This document shows, one piece after another, positions 16,911 to 26,594 of a stretch of 64,000 bases of DNA; position 1 is the stretch's first letter; each line of letters starts with the position of its first letter. Under the pieces are notes generated by a model that saw nothing but the letters and a program-made list of their open reading frames with translations, did no database searches and was not told where the DNA came from. The DNA lies in NCBI RefSeq assembly GCF_006265225.1, contig NZ_VDCS01000015.1, positions 1-64,000 on the forward strand, written 5' to 3'. The position numbers and the translations under genes are program-made. Origin of the DNA: Allotamlana fucoidanivorans (GTDB lineage Bacteria; Bacteroidota; Bacteroidia; Flavobacteriales; Flavobacteriaceae).

Positions 16911-18677
16911 ATGAAACATCTAGCAGAACCTTCCAAGAATAAATCAAAATCAAAAGTTACTATAGCGCAGGCTTTTCAAACCATTATTTGGCCTCGGCGA
17001 AATTTGGTGTTTATAGGGCTAATTTTAATTGTAATACGCAGTTTGTCGGGTTTAATATTGCCTTGGCAAAGCAAAGTGCTTTTAGATGATGTAGTGCCTA
17101 GTCAGGATACGTCAAAGCTATATGGTTTAATTGCTATTGTAATAACAGCAATATTCGTTCAGGCAGTAACTTCTTTTGCGTTAACAAGAATTCTTAGTGT
17201 ACAAGCACAATACCTCATTAGTGAACTCAGAGCACAGGTACAACGAAAAGTACTGTCGTTACCAATCAGTTTTTTCGACAACACAAAGTCAGGCGCGTTG
17301 GTTTCAAGAATTATGAGTGATGTGGAAGGGGTACGGAATTTAATAGGAACGGGTTTGGTGCAATTGGTAGGTGGTTCTTTTACCGCCATTGTTTCACTAA
17401 TTATTCTTATAAAACTAAATGCGTGGATGACCCTGTTTGTTTTTATTCCGTTGTCTATTTTTGGTTATATCGCTTTAAAAGCCTTTAAATACATCAGACC
17501 TGTTTTTAGGAGACGCGGAAAGATAAATGCCGAAGTTAAGGGTCGATTGACAGAAACCTTAGCTGGAGTTCGTGTAATTAAGGCGTTTAATGCAGAAGAG
17601 CAAGAAAATAAAACGTTTGAGATTGGTGTAGATAAGCTCTTTAAAAATGTAAAAAAGAGTTTAACGGCTACAGCATTAATGACAAGCTCATCTACGTTCC
17701 TTATTGGAGTGGCCACTACTGGTATTATGGGAATTGGCGGGTATTATATGATACAAAGTGAAATGACAACAGGAGATTTTCTCTTCTTTACTTTAGTACT
17801 TGGTTTTATGATAGCACCTATCGTACAAATGAGTAATATTGGTAGTCAATTAACCGAAGCACTGGCTGGTTTAGATAGAACAGAGGAACTAATGAACATG
17901 ACAGCAGAAGAAGATAATGAAGAACGAACTATTCAGCTAGATAATTTAAAAGGCGATATTGTTTTTAACGATGTGTCCTTTGCCTATGAAGAAAATAAGG
18001 AGGTCTTGCATAGCATCAATTTTAAAGCGCCGGCAGGTTCTGTAACGGCATTGGTGGGGAGTTCGGGGTCAGGAAAATCTACCATTGCTGGCTTGTCTGC
18101 TACATTTTTAAATCCTAAATCTGGTAAAATTACTATAGATGATAAAGATCTTTCAAAAGTAAAATTAAGTAGTTATAGGCAATATCTTGGTGTGGTATTG
18201 CAGGACGAATTTTTGTTTGAAGGAACTATTAGAGAGAATATCATGTTTCCAAGACCAGAAGCTTCTGAAGAAGAATTACAAAATGCAGTAAAAGCGGCTT
18301 ATGTTGATGAATTTACAAGTAGGTTTGAAGAGGGACTTGAAACGTTAATAGGGGAGCGGGGCGTGAAGCTATCTGGAGGTCAACGACAACGTTTGGCCAT
18401 TGCTCGAGCCATTTTGGCTAACCCAAAAATTATTATCTTAGATGAGGCTACTTCAAATTTAGATACAGAGAGTGAAGCTTTAATTCAAAAGAGTTTAAAT
18501 GAATTGGTGAAAAATAGAACCACTATTGTTATAGCTCATAGATTAAGTACCATTAGAAAAGCAGACCAGATTCTTGTCATTGAATCGGGAAGAATTGTAG
18601 AACGTGGCACACACGATGACCTTATAAATCAAAAAGGAAGGTATTTCGATTTATATACCTACCAAGCTAAAATTTAA
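16911..18677 (+). CDS. ABC exporter, fused permease and ATPase (MsbA/MDR-like)
   Basis: 588 residues: an N-terminal six-helix ABC membrane domain (about 30-320) and an ATPase (about 340-580). Walker A GSSGSGKST (about 380-388), ABC signature LSGGQRQRLAIARA (about 486-499), Walker B IIILDEATS and H-loop IAHRLST are intact. Such half-transporters export lipids, drugs or peptides as dimers; the substrate cannot be inferred. It ends four bases before the DinB gene, so co-transcription is likely. Confidence 0.92.
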   Translation: MKHLAEPSKNKSKSKVTIAQAFQTIIWPRRNLVFIGLILIVIRSLSGLILPWQSKVLLDDVVPSQDTSKLYGLIAIVITAIFVQAVTSFALTRILSVQAQYLISELRAQVQRKVLSLPISFFDNTKSGALVSRIMSDVEGVRNLIGTGLVQLVGGSFTAIVSLIILIKLNAWMTLFVFIPLSIFGYIALKAFKYIRPVFRRRGKINAEVKGRLTETLAGVRVIKAFNAEEQENKTFEIGVDKLFKNVKKSLTATALMTSSSTFLIGVATTGIMGIGGYYMIQSEMTTGDFLFFTLVLGFMIAPIVQMSNIGSQLTEALAGLDRTEELMNMTAEEDNEERTIQLDNLKGDIVFNDVSFAYEENKEVLHSINFKAPAGSVTALVGSSGSGKSTIAGLSATFLNPKSGKITIDDKDLSKVKLSSYRQYLGVVLQDEFLFEGTIRENIMFPRPEASEEELQNAVKAAYVDEFTSRFEEGLETLIGERGVKLSGGQRQRLAIARAILANPKIIILDEATSNLDTESEALIQKSLNELVKNRTTIVIAHRLSTIRKADQILVIESGRIVERGTHDDLINQKGRYFDLYTYQAKI

Positions 18678-18680
18678 ATT

Positions 18681-19211
18681 ATGAAAGTATCAGACTTAAA
18701 TAGTTCAGAATATAATTCATATTATCAAGGGTATATAGAAAGTGTATCTGCAGAACGTTCGCTAATAGATAATTTTAAGGTCTCTGGTGAAGGTGTTCTG
18801 TATTTTTTTAAACGTATTCCAGAAAGCAAATGGAATTTTAAATACCATGTAGATAAATGGAGTGTAAAAGAAGTGTTTCAGCATATTATTGATACTGAGC
18901 GGGTATTTATTTACCGTTGTTTTAGGATAGCTCGGCATGATAATACACCCCTAGCTGGTTTTAATCAAGATGATTATATAGCACCATCAAAAGCCAATGA
19001 AAAGTCTATGGAACAATTACTTGAAGAATATGAAGCGGTTAGAAAAAATTCAATAGTATGCTTACAGAGTATTAATGAGACAGATTTAAAATTTGTTGGG
19101 TATGCTAGTGGTGCTATTATGTCGGCTAGAGCCGCTGCTTTTATTATTTTGGGGCACGAAGCGCATCATCTAAATGTATTAAAATCAAAATACCAAATAG
19201 ATTGGCATTAG
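18681..19211 (+). CDS. DinB-family protein
   Basis: 176 residues, four-helix DinB/YfiT bundle. The putative metal-binding histidines are visible in VKEVFQHIIDTERVF (about 68-82) and ILGHEAHHLNVL (about 157-168). Members include bacillithiol-type transferases and stress proteins. Its stop overlaps the convergent MFS gene's stop. Confidence 0.87.
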   Translation: MKVSDLNSSEYNSYYQGYIESVSAERSLIDNFKVSGEGVLYFFKRIPESKWNFKYHVDKWSVKEVFQHIIDTERVFIYRCFRIARHDNTPLAGFNQDDYIAPSKANEKSMEQLLEEYEAVRKNSIVCLQSINETDLKFVGYASGAIMSARAAAFIILGHEAHHLNVLKSKYQIDWH

Positions 19212-20413
19212 TTGTAAATCAATTTTGGTTTTTGTTTTAAGATTGTAAAAACGAGTAGAGATAATACACCAAACATGGAGAACCCTATAAACATAGGTAA
19301 CACAGAATCAACAATATATTTGCCAATAAAATTAGCAATAGGCACGGCCATTACGGTAGATACAAACCCGTTAATTGCAGCTCCTATACCAGCAATATGA
19401 CCCAGTGGTTCTAGGGCTAGAGCTCTTAAATTTCCAAAGAGAAAACCAACGGCAAAGAATTGTAAAGCAAAAAATCCTACAAGAATATAAATACTAGGGT
19501 TAGTTCCAGACCAAAATAAGATAAGATACAATAGCGATATTACAGCATAAGCGATGGTAGACGCAAACGCAATACGCCACATACCAAATTTTTCTACCAA
19601 TTGACTATTCATAAAAGTAGCTAAGCCTATAGAAATGGCTAAACTGGCAAATATATACGGGAACATATCGGCCAAATCATATTGGTCTTGAAATATCTGC
19701 TGTGCCGTACTTAGGTACACCATAAACGAACCCGTAATAAAACCTGATATTATAGTAAAAGCAACAGCTTCTTTGTATTTAAAAAACTCTTTAACGCCAT
19801 CAATAAAAAGGTGTGATGAGAATGGAATACGTCTCTTTTTAGGAAGAGTTTCAGGTTGTCTAAGCCAAAACCAAAGCATGACGATGATACCAAAAATAAG
19901 GTTGACATAGAAAATAGATTGCCAATTAAATAAAGTCATTAAAAGTTTTCCCAGTGTTGGGGCAATTACAGGAACCAGAATGAAAAACATAACTACAATA
20001 GAAACAATTTTAGCCATATAATCACCGCTGAATGAATCGCGGATTATGGAAAGGGCAATACTTCTAGGAGATGATAAACCTATCCCTTGCAGTAAGCGCC
20101 CTAAAATCATCATGTCGAAATTTTTAGTGGTTACACATAGTATACTTCCAATAATGAAAATAATAAATCCTACATAAACCATGGGTTTTCTGCCAAAACT
20201 GTCTGATAACGGTCCAAGAACAAGTTGCCCAAGGCCTAAACCAAGAAAAATCATGGTAATGAGTTGTTGATTATCGGCGTTGTTGGTGATATTCAGATGT
20301 TGACTAATTTCAGGAATAGCAGGTAATAGAGCATCTATTGATAAGGCTACAATAGACATAAGGGATGCCATGAGAGCTACAAATTCAAATCTAAAATGTG
20401 GTTTTTGTTCCAT
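19208..20413 (-). CDS. MFS multidrug efflux transporter, Bcr/CflA type
   Basis: 401 residues with about 12 membrane segments. The motif GLGQLVLGPLSDSFGRKPM (about 57-76) carries the MFS A-loop (G-x-x-x-D-x-x-G-R-K/R-P), and GRLLQGIGLSSPRSIALSII (about 110-128) fits the drug-resistance subfamily. It is divergent from the Crp/Fnr regulator and convergent with DinB. The substrate is not known. Confidence 0.88.
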   Translation of the reverse strand: MEQKPHFRFEFVALMASLMSIVALSIDALLPAIPEISQHLNITNNADNQQLITMIFLGLGLGQLVLGPLSDSFGRKPMVYVGFIIFIIGSILCVTTKNFDMMILGRLLQGIGLSSPRSIALSIIRDSFSGDYMAKIVSIVVMFFILVPVIAPTLGKLLMTLFNWQSIFYVNLIFGIIVMLWFWLRQPETLPKKRRIPFSSHLFIDGVKEFFKYKEAVAFTIISGFITGSFMVYLSTAQQIFQDQYDLADMFPYIFASLAISIGLATFMNSQLVEKFGMWRIAFASTIAYAVISLLYLILFWSGTNPSIYILVGFFALQFFAVGFLFGNLRALALEPLGHIAGIGAAINGFVSTVMAVPIANFIGKYIVDSVLPMFIGFSMFGVLSLLVFTILKQKPKLIYN

Positions 20414-20417
20414 GGCG

Positions 20418-20425
20418 CAAAAATA
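20418..20425 (-). promoter_or_regulatory. -7 promoter box TATTTTTG, nearly leaderless
   Basis: On the minus strand TATTTTTG ends only about five bases before the MFS ATG, implying transcription starts at or very near the start codon. A clear -33 element is not seen. Confidence 0.45.
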
Positions 20426-20511
20426 ATTGAATATGCAGGTATATAAACTATCTTTCTATTGATTAACAAAATTTTATTATCATTAAATTTGATACCTCTT
20501 AATACATATAC

Positions 20512-21096
20512 ATGAAAATACAACCGTTGTTAGACTATATGTCGAAATACATTTCATTAACTGACCATGAAGTGACCCTTTTAAAATCTAAGCTTGTTTA
20601 CCGAAAATATTTGAAAGGTCAATTTATTTTACAACAAGGTGATGTATGTAAGTATGCTTGTTTTGTGGTTTCAGGGTGTACAAAAACGTTTCATGTAGAC
20701 GAACAAGGGTTAGAGCACATTATTATGTTTTCTATTGAAGATTGGTGGACGTCAGATATGGGAAGTTTTATTACCCAAACACCAGCTGATTTTAATGTAC
20801 AATGTTTAGAAAACACAGAACTTATTATGTTCTCTTACGATACGATAGAGGAATTATATCGTCAAATTCCAAAATTAGAACGGTTTTTCAGGCAAATTAT
20901 AGAACGGGCTTTTGTGGCATCACAAAAAAGAATTATAAGAAGTTTTAGCCTGTCGGCAAAAGAACGCTTCTTGTATTTCAGGAATCAATACCCGAAAATA
21001 GAGCAGCGTATCCCACAGTATATGATTGCCTCATACCTTGGTATTACTAAAGAGTTTCTCAGTAAAATAAAAAGTCAGCTCATCATTGAACAGTAA
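20512..21096 (+). CDS. Crp/Fnr-family transcription regulator
   Basis: 194 residues: an N-terminal cNMP-type beta-barrel (about 10-120; RKYLKGQFILQQGDVCKYAC, FVVSGCTKTFHVD) and a C-terminal winged helix (about 150-190; YMIASYLGITKEFLSKI as the recognition segment). The usual cAMP- or cluster-ligating cysteine pattern of Fnr is absent, so the signal is unknown. A perfect 20-bp palindrome lies just downstream (21096-21115), between it and an NTF2-like/YceI pair, and could be an operator for this type of protein. Confidence 0.9.
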   Translation: MKIQPLLDYMSKYISLTDHEVTLLKSKLVYRKYLKGQFILQQGDVCKYACFVVSGCTKTFHVDEQGLEHIIMFSIEDWWTSDMGSFITQTPADFNVQCLENTELIMFSYDTIEELYRQIPKLERFFRQIIERAFVASQKRIIRSFSLSAKERFLYFRNQYPKIEQRIPQYMIASYLGITKEFLSKIKSQLIIEQ

Positions 21097-21115
21097 TGTT
21101 AAACTAGTTTAACAT
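21096..21115 (+). promoter_or_regulatory. perfect 20-bp palindrome, probable operator
   Basis: The half-site is ATGTTAAACT with its exact complement, no loop. It lies 74 bases upstream of the NTF2-like gene. A GAACTTTG box ends at 21165, placing the palindrome centre about 60 bases upstream, a class-I activator position. As a loop-less repeat it is better suited to a dimeric regulator than to a terminator. Confidence 0.45.
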
Positions 21116-21188
21116 GATTTGATAAACTATATTATTTTATACTTTCCACTTCTTTCTGAACTTTGTATCATAGTTATAAGTTATAGTT

Positions 21189-21542
21189 ATGAATACTTTA
21201 ATAGAAAAAATTAGTGATATAAATGACTTAATTCTTCAAGGAAAAGCTCTTGAAGCTTTTGAAACTTATTATGATGAAGAGGTAGTCATGCAAGAAAATG
21301 ATAATCCTGAGTTTGTAGGAAAAGCATTAAACAGAAAACGAGAAGAAGCATTTTTTGCAGCTATAACTGAATTTAGAGAAGCCAGACCACTCAAAGTAAC
21401 TGTAGGAGAAAATATCACTATGGTAGAGTGGTATTATGATTATACCCACAAAGATTGGGGTGTAAAGAAATATAATCAAGTGGCTGTTCAAGAATGGAAG
21501 GATGGAAAAATAATCAAAGAAAAATTTTATTACGGATCATAA
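21189..21542 (+). CDS. NTF2/SnoaL-like protein
   Basis: 117 residues with the cone-shaped NTF2 fold pattern: an N-terminal helix pair (MNTLIEKISDINDLILQGKA), EDNPEFVGKALNRKREEAFF and beta strands ending KIIKEKFYYGS. SnoaL-like proteins are mostly small-molecule binders or isomerases. It lies between the Crp/Fnr gene and a YceI gene 26 bases downstream, with which it probably forms an operon. No catalytic residues can be assigned. Confidence 0.83.
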   Translation: MNTLIEKISDINDLILQGKALEAFETYYDEEVVMQENDNPEFVGKALNRKREEAFFAAITEFREARPLKVTVGENITMVEWYYDYTHKDWGVKKYNQVAVQEWKDGKIIKEKFYYGS

Positions 21543-21568
21543 ATTAAATATTTAAAACAAGAAACATT

Positions 21569-22147
21569 ATGAAAAGAGGAATTAAAACAATTGCCATTTT
21601 AACATTAGTAACGGTGTTTGCTATGTCTTTTTCAGCTATAGAGCGTATTGAAAAGCCAGTAAAAGTTGATGAAAGTAAAGTGGTTTGGAAAGGATATAAA
21701 GTAACAGGATCTCATGAGGGAACCATTACTTTAAAAGACGCAAAACTTATATTGGATGATGATAAATTAACAGGCGGAGAGTTTGTTATTGATATGACAT
21801 CTATCAGTGTAACCGATTTAGAAGGTGAATACCAAGGTAAATTAGAAGGGCATTTAAAGTCTGATGACTTTTTCGGTGTAGAGAAATTTCCAACAGCTAA
21901 ATTAGTGTTTACCAACGTGAAACCTTCAGGAAAAAATGCTTATGCGGTTACAGGAGATTTAACAATTAAAGGAAAAACAAATCCTGTAGATTTTACAATT
22001 TCAATTTACGGAAGTAAAGCAACGGCAAACCTGAAAATTGATAGATCTAAATTTGATGTACGCTATGGTTCAACCAGCTTCTTTGATAATTTGAAAGACA
22101 AAGCAATTTACGATGAATTTGATATTATTGCAGATTTAGAGTTTTAA
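21569..22147 (+). CDS. YceI-family periplasmic protein
   Basis: 192 residues with a signal peptide (about 1-22, ending SFSA) and one YceI lipocalin-like beta-barrel (VDESKVVWKGYKVTGSHEGT to FDIIADLEF). Characterised members bind polyisoprenoid or quinone-like chains. It is one of four YceI proteins within 8 kb and the most standard of them; it ends in front of a terminator at 22173-22197. Confidence 0.93.
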   Translation: MKRGIKTIAILTLVTVFAMSFSAIERIEKPVKVDESKVVWKGYKVTGSHEGTITLKDAKLILDDDKLTGGEFVIDMTSISVTDLEGEYQGKLEGHLKSDDFFGVEKFPTAKLVFTNVKPSGKNAYAVTGDLTIKGKTNPVDFTISIYGSKATANLKIDRSKFDVRYGSTSFFDNLKDKAIYDEFDIIADLEF

Positions 22148-22172
22148 TTAGAATTGTTTAATAGTTAAGAAA

Positions 22173-22197
22173 GGCGCTCAAAATGAGTGTCTTTTTT
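22173..22197 (+). terminator. terminator after YceI gene
   Basis: GCGCTCA with TGAGTGT/C, an AAA loop and a T-run (22192-22197). The A-rich left flank gives weak activity for the convergent carboxylase gene. Confidence 0.75.
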
Positions 22198-22205
22198 AGT
22201 TTACA

Positions 22206-23747
22206 TCACAACGGAATATTACCATGTTTACGTTTTGGTCTATCTATTTTTTTGTGCTCTAACATGGCGAATGCCTTTAATAATTTACGCCGGGTGTTTT
22301 TGGGTAAAATAACTTCATCTATAAATCCGCGTTTGGCAGCGGCGTATGGGTTAGCAAATAAATTGGCATATTCCTGTTCTTTTTTTTCTAGTGTTTCGGC
22401 AGGATTATCCGCTTCAGCAATCTCGCGTTTAAAAATAATTTCACTAGCACCTTTAGCTCCCATAACCGCAATTTCGGCACCAGGCCAAGCAAAATTCATA
22501 TCAGCACCAATATGTTTGGAATTCATAACATCATAAGCCCCTCCATAAGCCTTTCTCGTAATAACCGTTACTCTTGGTACGGTAGCTTCACTGAGTGCAT
22601 ATAAAAGTTTGGCGCCATGCACAATAATGCCGTTCCATTCTTGATCTGTTCCAGGTAAAAAACCAGGTACATCAACTAAAACCAAAAGCGGAATATTAAA
22701 ACAATCACAAAATCTAGTAAATCTTGCGGCCTTTCTGGAACTTTTAACGCCTAAAACCCCTGCAAAAGACATAGGCTGGTTGGCTACAATACCAATACTT
22801 CTTCCACCAAGACGCGCAAAGCCAACAATGATACTCTCTGCGTAATCTTTATGAATTTCATAAAACGAATCTTTGTCTATAATACCCGAAATCACCTCAT
22901 GCATGTCATAAGGTTTGTTTGGATTATCTGGAACTATGGTTGATAACTCGTCTCTTATTTCATCTTGTAAATCATAATTAAGTGATTGTGGGGTTTGGGT
23001 GTTGTTTTGAGGCAGGTAACTTAATAAGGTTTTAATATCTTCTAAACAAGCTACATCATTTAAAGACGTTTTATGTGCTACCCCAGATTTTGAGGCATGT
23101 GTTTGAGCACCACCTAATTCTTCACTAGAAACTTCTTCATTGGTTACTGTTTTTACAACGTTAGGACCAGTTACAAACATATAACTAGTGTTTTCAACCA
23201 TGATAGTAAAATCGGTCATTGCAGGTGAATAAACAGCGCCACCAGCACAAGGTCCCATGATGGCTGAAATTTGAGGAACAACCCCTGAAGCTTGAACGTT
23301 TCGGTAAAAAATATCGGCATACCCTCCAAGAGAACGCACGCCTTCTTGAATACGAGCACCACCGGAATCATTAAGTCCAATGATTGGCGCCCCCACTTTA
23401 ACAGCCATATCCATTATTTTACAAATTTTTTCGGCATGCGTTTCAGATAAAGCGCCACCAAATACCGTGAAATCTTGCGCATAGATATAGACTAGTCTAC
23501 CATCAATGGTACCATAGCCAGTAACGACACCATCTCCATAAATAATTTGGTCTTTCATGCCAAAATCTGTGGTTCTGTGGGTAACTAAGGCGCCAATTTC
23601 TTCAAAAGATCCTTCATCCAGCAAATAATCAACACGTTCTCTAGCGGTTAATTTTTTCTTTTCGTGTTGTTTATCAATACGTTTTTGGCCACCACCCAAT
23701 TGCGCAAGGGCGAGCTTTTCATTTAGCTTTTCAATTTTTGAATCCAT
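22206..23747 (-). CDS. acyl-CoA carboxylase carboxyltransferase subunit
   Basis: 513 residues, carboxyltransferase of the propionyl-CoA carboxylase/methylmalonyl-CoA decarboxylase type. Two crotonase-like halves are visible: [20 protein letters not shown] with [11 protein letters not shown] (about 115-137), and [20 protein letters not shown] with [22 protein letters not shown] (about 340-440). It moves CO2 from biotin to propionyl-CoA or a related acyl-CoA. It is three bases after accC in the operon. Confidence 0.93.
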   Translation of the reverse strand: MDSKIEKLNEKLALAQLGGGQKRIDKQHEKKKLTARERVDYLLDEGSFEEIGALVTHRTTDFGMKDQIIYGDGVVTGYGTIDGRLVYIYAQDFTVFGGALSETHAEKICKIMDMAVKVGAPIIGLNDSGGARIQEGVRSLGGYADIFYRNVQASGVVPQISAIMGPCAGGAVYSPAMTDFTIMVENTSYMFVTGPNVVKTVTNEEVSSEELGGAQTHASKSGVAHKTSLNDVACLEDIKTLLSYLPQNNTQTPQSLNYDLQDEIRDELSTIVPDNPNKPYDMHEVISGIIDKDSFYEIHKDYAESIIVGFARLGGRSIGIVANQPMSFAGVLGVKSSRKAARFTRFCDCFNIPLLVLVDVPGFLPGTDQEWNGIIVHGAKLLYALSEATVPRVTVITRKAYGGAYDVMNSKHIGADMNFAWPGAEIAVMGAKGASEIIFKREIAEADNPAETLEKKEQEYANLFANPYAAAKRGFIDEVILPKNTRRKLLKAFAMLEHKKIDRPKRKHGNIPL

Positions 23748-23749
23748 AC

Positions 23750-25189
23750 TTAATGAGGTAGTCTTAATTGTTTTTGATCTGTTAAATACTGCTTCAAGGC
23801 TATCATTGCCGCAATTTTAGCTTCGTGTTCTGTATGCACTTTTAAGGCCTCAGGTGTGTAATACTGTTTTACAAAATGCGTGTCAAAATTACCAGAACGA
23901 AAAGCATCGTGCTCACATACAAATTTCCCAAATGGGAGTGTCGTTTCAACACCCTTTACATGATAATTATTAATGGCTTTTATCATCAGTTGAATGGCTT
24001 CTTCTCGCGAGGCTCCATAAGTTATCAGTTTAGATAACATCGGGTCATAATAGATGGGTACATCCATGCCTTCTTCAAAACCATCATCTACTCTTATACC
24101 ACTACCAGTAGGAATTTTATAGGTTTCTAGATGGCCAACACTCGGTAAAAAATCATTCAAAGGATCTTCGGCATAAACGCGTAATTCTAAAGCGTGTCCC
24201 TTTATTTTTAAGTCGTCTTGTTTTATTTGCAAGGCTTCACCACGAGCAACTTTTATTTGTAATTCTACTAAGTCTAAACCGGTAATAAGTTCTGTTACCG
24301 GGTGTTCTACCTGTAAACGGGTGTTCATTTCTAGGAAGTAGAAATTATGGTCGGCATCCAATAAAAACTCTACCGTTCCTGCACCTATATAATGGCATGA
24401 CTGCGCTACTTTTATGGCGGCATCTCCCATTTTTTGTCTTAATTCGGGACTCAACACTGATGAAGGAGCCTCTTCAATAACCTTTTGGTGTCTGCGTTGT
24501 ATACTGCATTCGCGTTCAAAAAAATGCAACGTATTGCCATGACCATCAGCCATGATTTGAATTTCAATATGCCTTGGAGAACTCACGTATTTTTCAATAA
24601 ACACAGAGCCGTCACCAAAAGCAGAAGTCGCTTCGCTAATAGCACGCTGCATTTGCGATTCTAAGTCTGCTTCTTTTTCAACAATGCGCATGCCTTTACC
24701 ACCACCACCCGCTGAAGCTTTTATAAGAATAGGAAATCCAATATTTTGAGCTATGATTTTAGCTTTTTTTACATCGGAAATAGCTTCGTCTATTCCAGGA
24801 ACCATAGGAATGTTATAGGTTTTTACAGCTTCTTTAGCAGCCAGTTTACTGCCCATAATTTTTATGGCTTCTGACTGCGGACCAATGAAAGTGATGTTAT
24901 GCGCTTCACAAAGTTCTGCAAAAGCAGCATTCTCACTTAAAAATCCATAACCAGGATGAATGGCATCAACTTGTAATTTTTGAGCCACTTCAATAATTTT
25001 GTCGCTTTTCAAATAAGATTGACTAGAAGGTGGTTCACCAATGCAAATAGCTTCATCTGCAAATTTTACGTGAGGCGCATTTCTGTCTGCTTTTGAAAAG
25101 ACGCCCACTGTTCTAATTCCCATTTTCTTTGCCGTTTTCATAATCCGTAAAGCTATTTCTCCTCGGTTGGCAACTAGAATTTTTTTCAT
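23750..25189 (-). CDS. accC: biotin carboxylase subunit
   Basis: 479 residues, ATP-grasp carboxylase. [18 protein letters not shown] (residues 4-21), [12 protein letters not shown] (about 157-168), the [14 protein letters not shown] and HVEHPVTE-type segment ([17 protein letters not shown], about 290-306) and [13 protein letters not shown] are intact. It carboxylates the biotin of the carrier encoded just upstream. The symbol is used for the domain family; this copy belongs to a three-gene acyl-CoA (not acetyl-CoA) carboxylase operon. Confidence 0.92.
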   Translation of the reverse strand: MKKILVANRGEIALRIMKTAKKMGIRTVGVFSKADRNAPHVKFADEAICIGEPPSSQSYLKSDKIIEVAQKLQVDAIHPGYGFLSENAAFAELCEAHNITFIGPQSEAIKIMGSKLAAKEAVKTYNIPMVPGIDEAISDVKKAKIIAQNIGFPILIKASAGGGGKGMRIVEKEADLESQMQRAISEATSAFGDGSVFIEKYVSSPRHIEIQIMADGHGNTLHFFERECSIQRRHQKVIEEAPSSVLSPELRQKMGDAAIKVAQSCHYIGAGTVEFLLDADHNFYFLEMNTRLQVEHPVTELITGLDLVELQIKVARGEALQIKQDDLKIKGHALELRVYAEDPLNDFLPSVGHLETYKIPTGSGIRVDDGFEEGMDVPIYYDPMLSKLITYGASREEAIQLMIKAINNYHVKGVETTLPFGKFVCEHDAFRSGNFDTHFVKQYYTPEALKVHTEHEAKIAAMIALKQYLTDQKQLRLPH

Positions 25190-25192
25190 AAT

Positions 25193-25678
25193 TTATTCAA
25201 ATTCAATCAACAATTGATTTTTTTCAACAGCATTTCCAATTTCAACAGTGACTGATTTAATCACACCACTTCTCGGGGAGGCAATTACATTCTCCATCTT
25301 CATGGCTTCCAGTATGAGAAGCGAATCATTTTCATTAACCACTTGACCTACCGAGACCTTAATATCAAGTATTAATCCTGGCATGGGCGCTTTTATAGTG
25401 TTAATTTGTTTATTATGACTAGACGAGAATCCCATATTATCAATCAACTCATCGAGTTTGTTTTTAATACGCACTTCATACACATTGTTATCAACTTTTA
25501 CATGATAGCATTTCTTGTCGAAATCAGATTTTAAAATTTCAGTTTGAAAGGATTTGTACTCATGCAAAATGTGATATTGGTTTTTAGATACTTTAAGTGG
25601 GTCTAAAGTTTTTAAGTTATTTTTTGAGAGTTCATACTCAAAAACGTCATTAACTTTTACCTTAAATAGGTGATTCAT
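25193..25678 (-). CDS. biotin carboxyl carrier subunit
   Basis: 161 residues. The C-terminal biotinyl domain carries EAMKMENVI with biotin-accepting Lys127, preceded by IKAPMPGLILDIKVSVGQVV. The N-terminal half is a variable extension with no recognised domain. First gene of the carboxylase operon (gap of three bases to accC). A possible minus-strand leader lies in 25679-25740, with no clear -7 box. Confidence 0.92.
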   Translation of the reverse strand: MNHLFKVKVNDVFEYELSKNNLKTLDPLKVSKNQYHILHEYKSFQTEILKSDFDKKCYHVKVDNNVYEVRIKNKLDELIDNMGFSSSHNKQINTIKAPMPGLILDIKVSVGQVVNENDSLLILEAMKMENVIASPRSGVIKSVTVEIGNAVEKNQLLIEFE

Positions 25679-25890
25679 AGCATGTGAAAATTGTTCATTA
25701 AATATACATATTTAATGAGGCAAATCAAAAATGTACAGGCATAATTTATAATCGTACTAATGCTCTATTGATGTTGTTTTATGATAGAATTTATAGGACA
25801 GTGGTAATCAATTTATATGTTGTAATTATTTTAGTGTTTTTGTGAAATTCGCATTATAAGTTGATTTAATTATGGTTTATGTAATATTTA

Positions 25891-25906
25891 TATGATTTAA
25901 ATCATA
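25891..25906 (+). promoter_or_regulatory. Fnr/Crp-like palindrome upstream of YceI gene
   Basis: TATGATTTAAATCATA is a perfect 16-bp palindrome resembling the Fnr box (TGAT-N4-ATCA). Its centre is 36.5 bases from the end of the -7-like box GAAATTTG (25928-25935), so about -41.5 from the start of transcription, the class II activator position. A matching site sits before 28988 at the same spacing. Confidence 0.6.
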
Positions 25907-25927
25907 AAATGTTATTGTAAAACATTT

Positions 25928-25935
25928 GAAATTTG
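25928..25935 (+). promoter_or_regulatory. -7-like promoter box
   Basis: GAAATTTG differs from TAnnTTTG in its first base only. It lies 28 bases before the ATG at 25963. Confidence 0.45.
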
Positions 25936-25962
25936 CATTATAAATTATTAAGAATAGTTATA

Positions 25963-26547
25963 ATGGAATTACAAAGGAAATTAAGTAAATACGTTTTTGT
26001 TTATATTGTTACGGCTGTTTTATCAGTTAATTTAATTCAAGCACAAGCATTAAAATTAGTTGATGAAAGCTCTTCTTTAAAAGTTTTAGGTACCTCAAGT
26101 TTACATGATTGGGAAGTAGAGGCGGAAGAACAAAAAGGAACCATCACGTTAGCAAATGCTGAAGCAGGTGAAATAGGAAGCTTAGCTATTGAAGTGGTTG
26201 CAGAGAGTTTAAAAAGCGGAAAATCTTCAATGGACAAAAACACCTATAAGGCTTTAAAAACTAAAGAGTTTAAATCAATATATTTTAATTTGGTTGAGGT
26301 TAAGAATGTTGTTTCAAAGGGAAATGGTGTTTTTTCCGTTCAAACTGTAGGTGATTTAACCATTGCTGGAGCAAAAAAACAAATTCCTTTAAATTTTACA
26401 ATGTCAGTTGTTGGTAATAAAGTGAAACTTGAAGGAGAAACGAAATTTAAAATGACAGAATTTAAAATAGACCCTCCAAAAGCCCTATTAGGAACAATAA
26501 CAACGGGAGATGATGTAACTATTAAGTTTGTTACCAATTTTAATTAA
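25963..26547 (+). CDS. YceI-family periplasmic protein, Fnr-box regulated
   Basis: A TTG frame opens at 25933, but the promoter lies there, so ATG 25963 (MELQRKLSKYVFVYIVTAVL) is the better start. A signal peptide ends at about LIQAQA. One YceI barrel follows (SSLKVLGTSSLHDWEVEAEE to IKFVTNF). It is strongly similar to the gene at 28988: VEVKN-NKGNGVF-QTVGDL-IAG is shared, so the two are paralogues. An outer-membrane barrel gene follows 47 bases downstream. Members of the family bind isoprenoid lipids; a role in membrane lipid or quinone handling under low oxygen is inference. Confidence 0.9.
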   Translation: MELQRKLSKYVFVYIVTAVLSVNLIQAQALKLVDESSSLKVLGTSSLHDWEVEAEEQKGTITLANAEAGEIGSLAIEVVAESLKSGKSSMDKNTYKALKTKEFKSIYFNLVEVKNVVSKGNGVFSVQTVGDLTIAGAKKQIPLNFTMSVVGNKVKLEGETKFKMTEFKIDPPKALLGTITTGDDVTIKFVTNFN

Positions 26548-26594
26548 AACATTAAAAATTAAATAAATAAAAACCACTTAAAACAATTAATATT

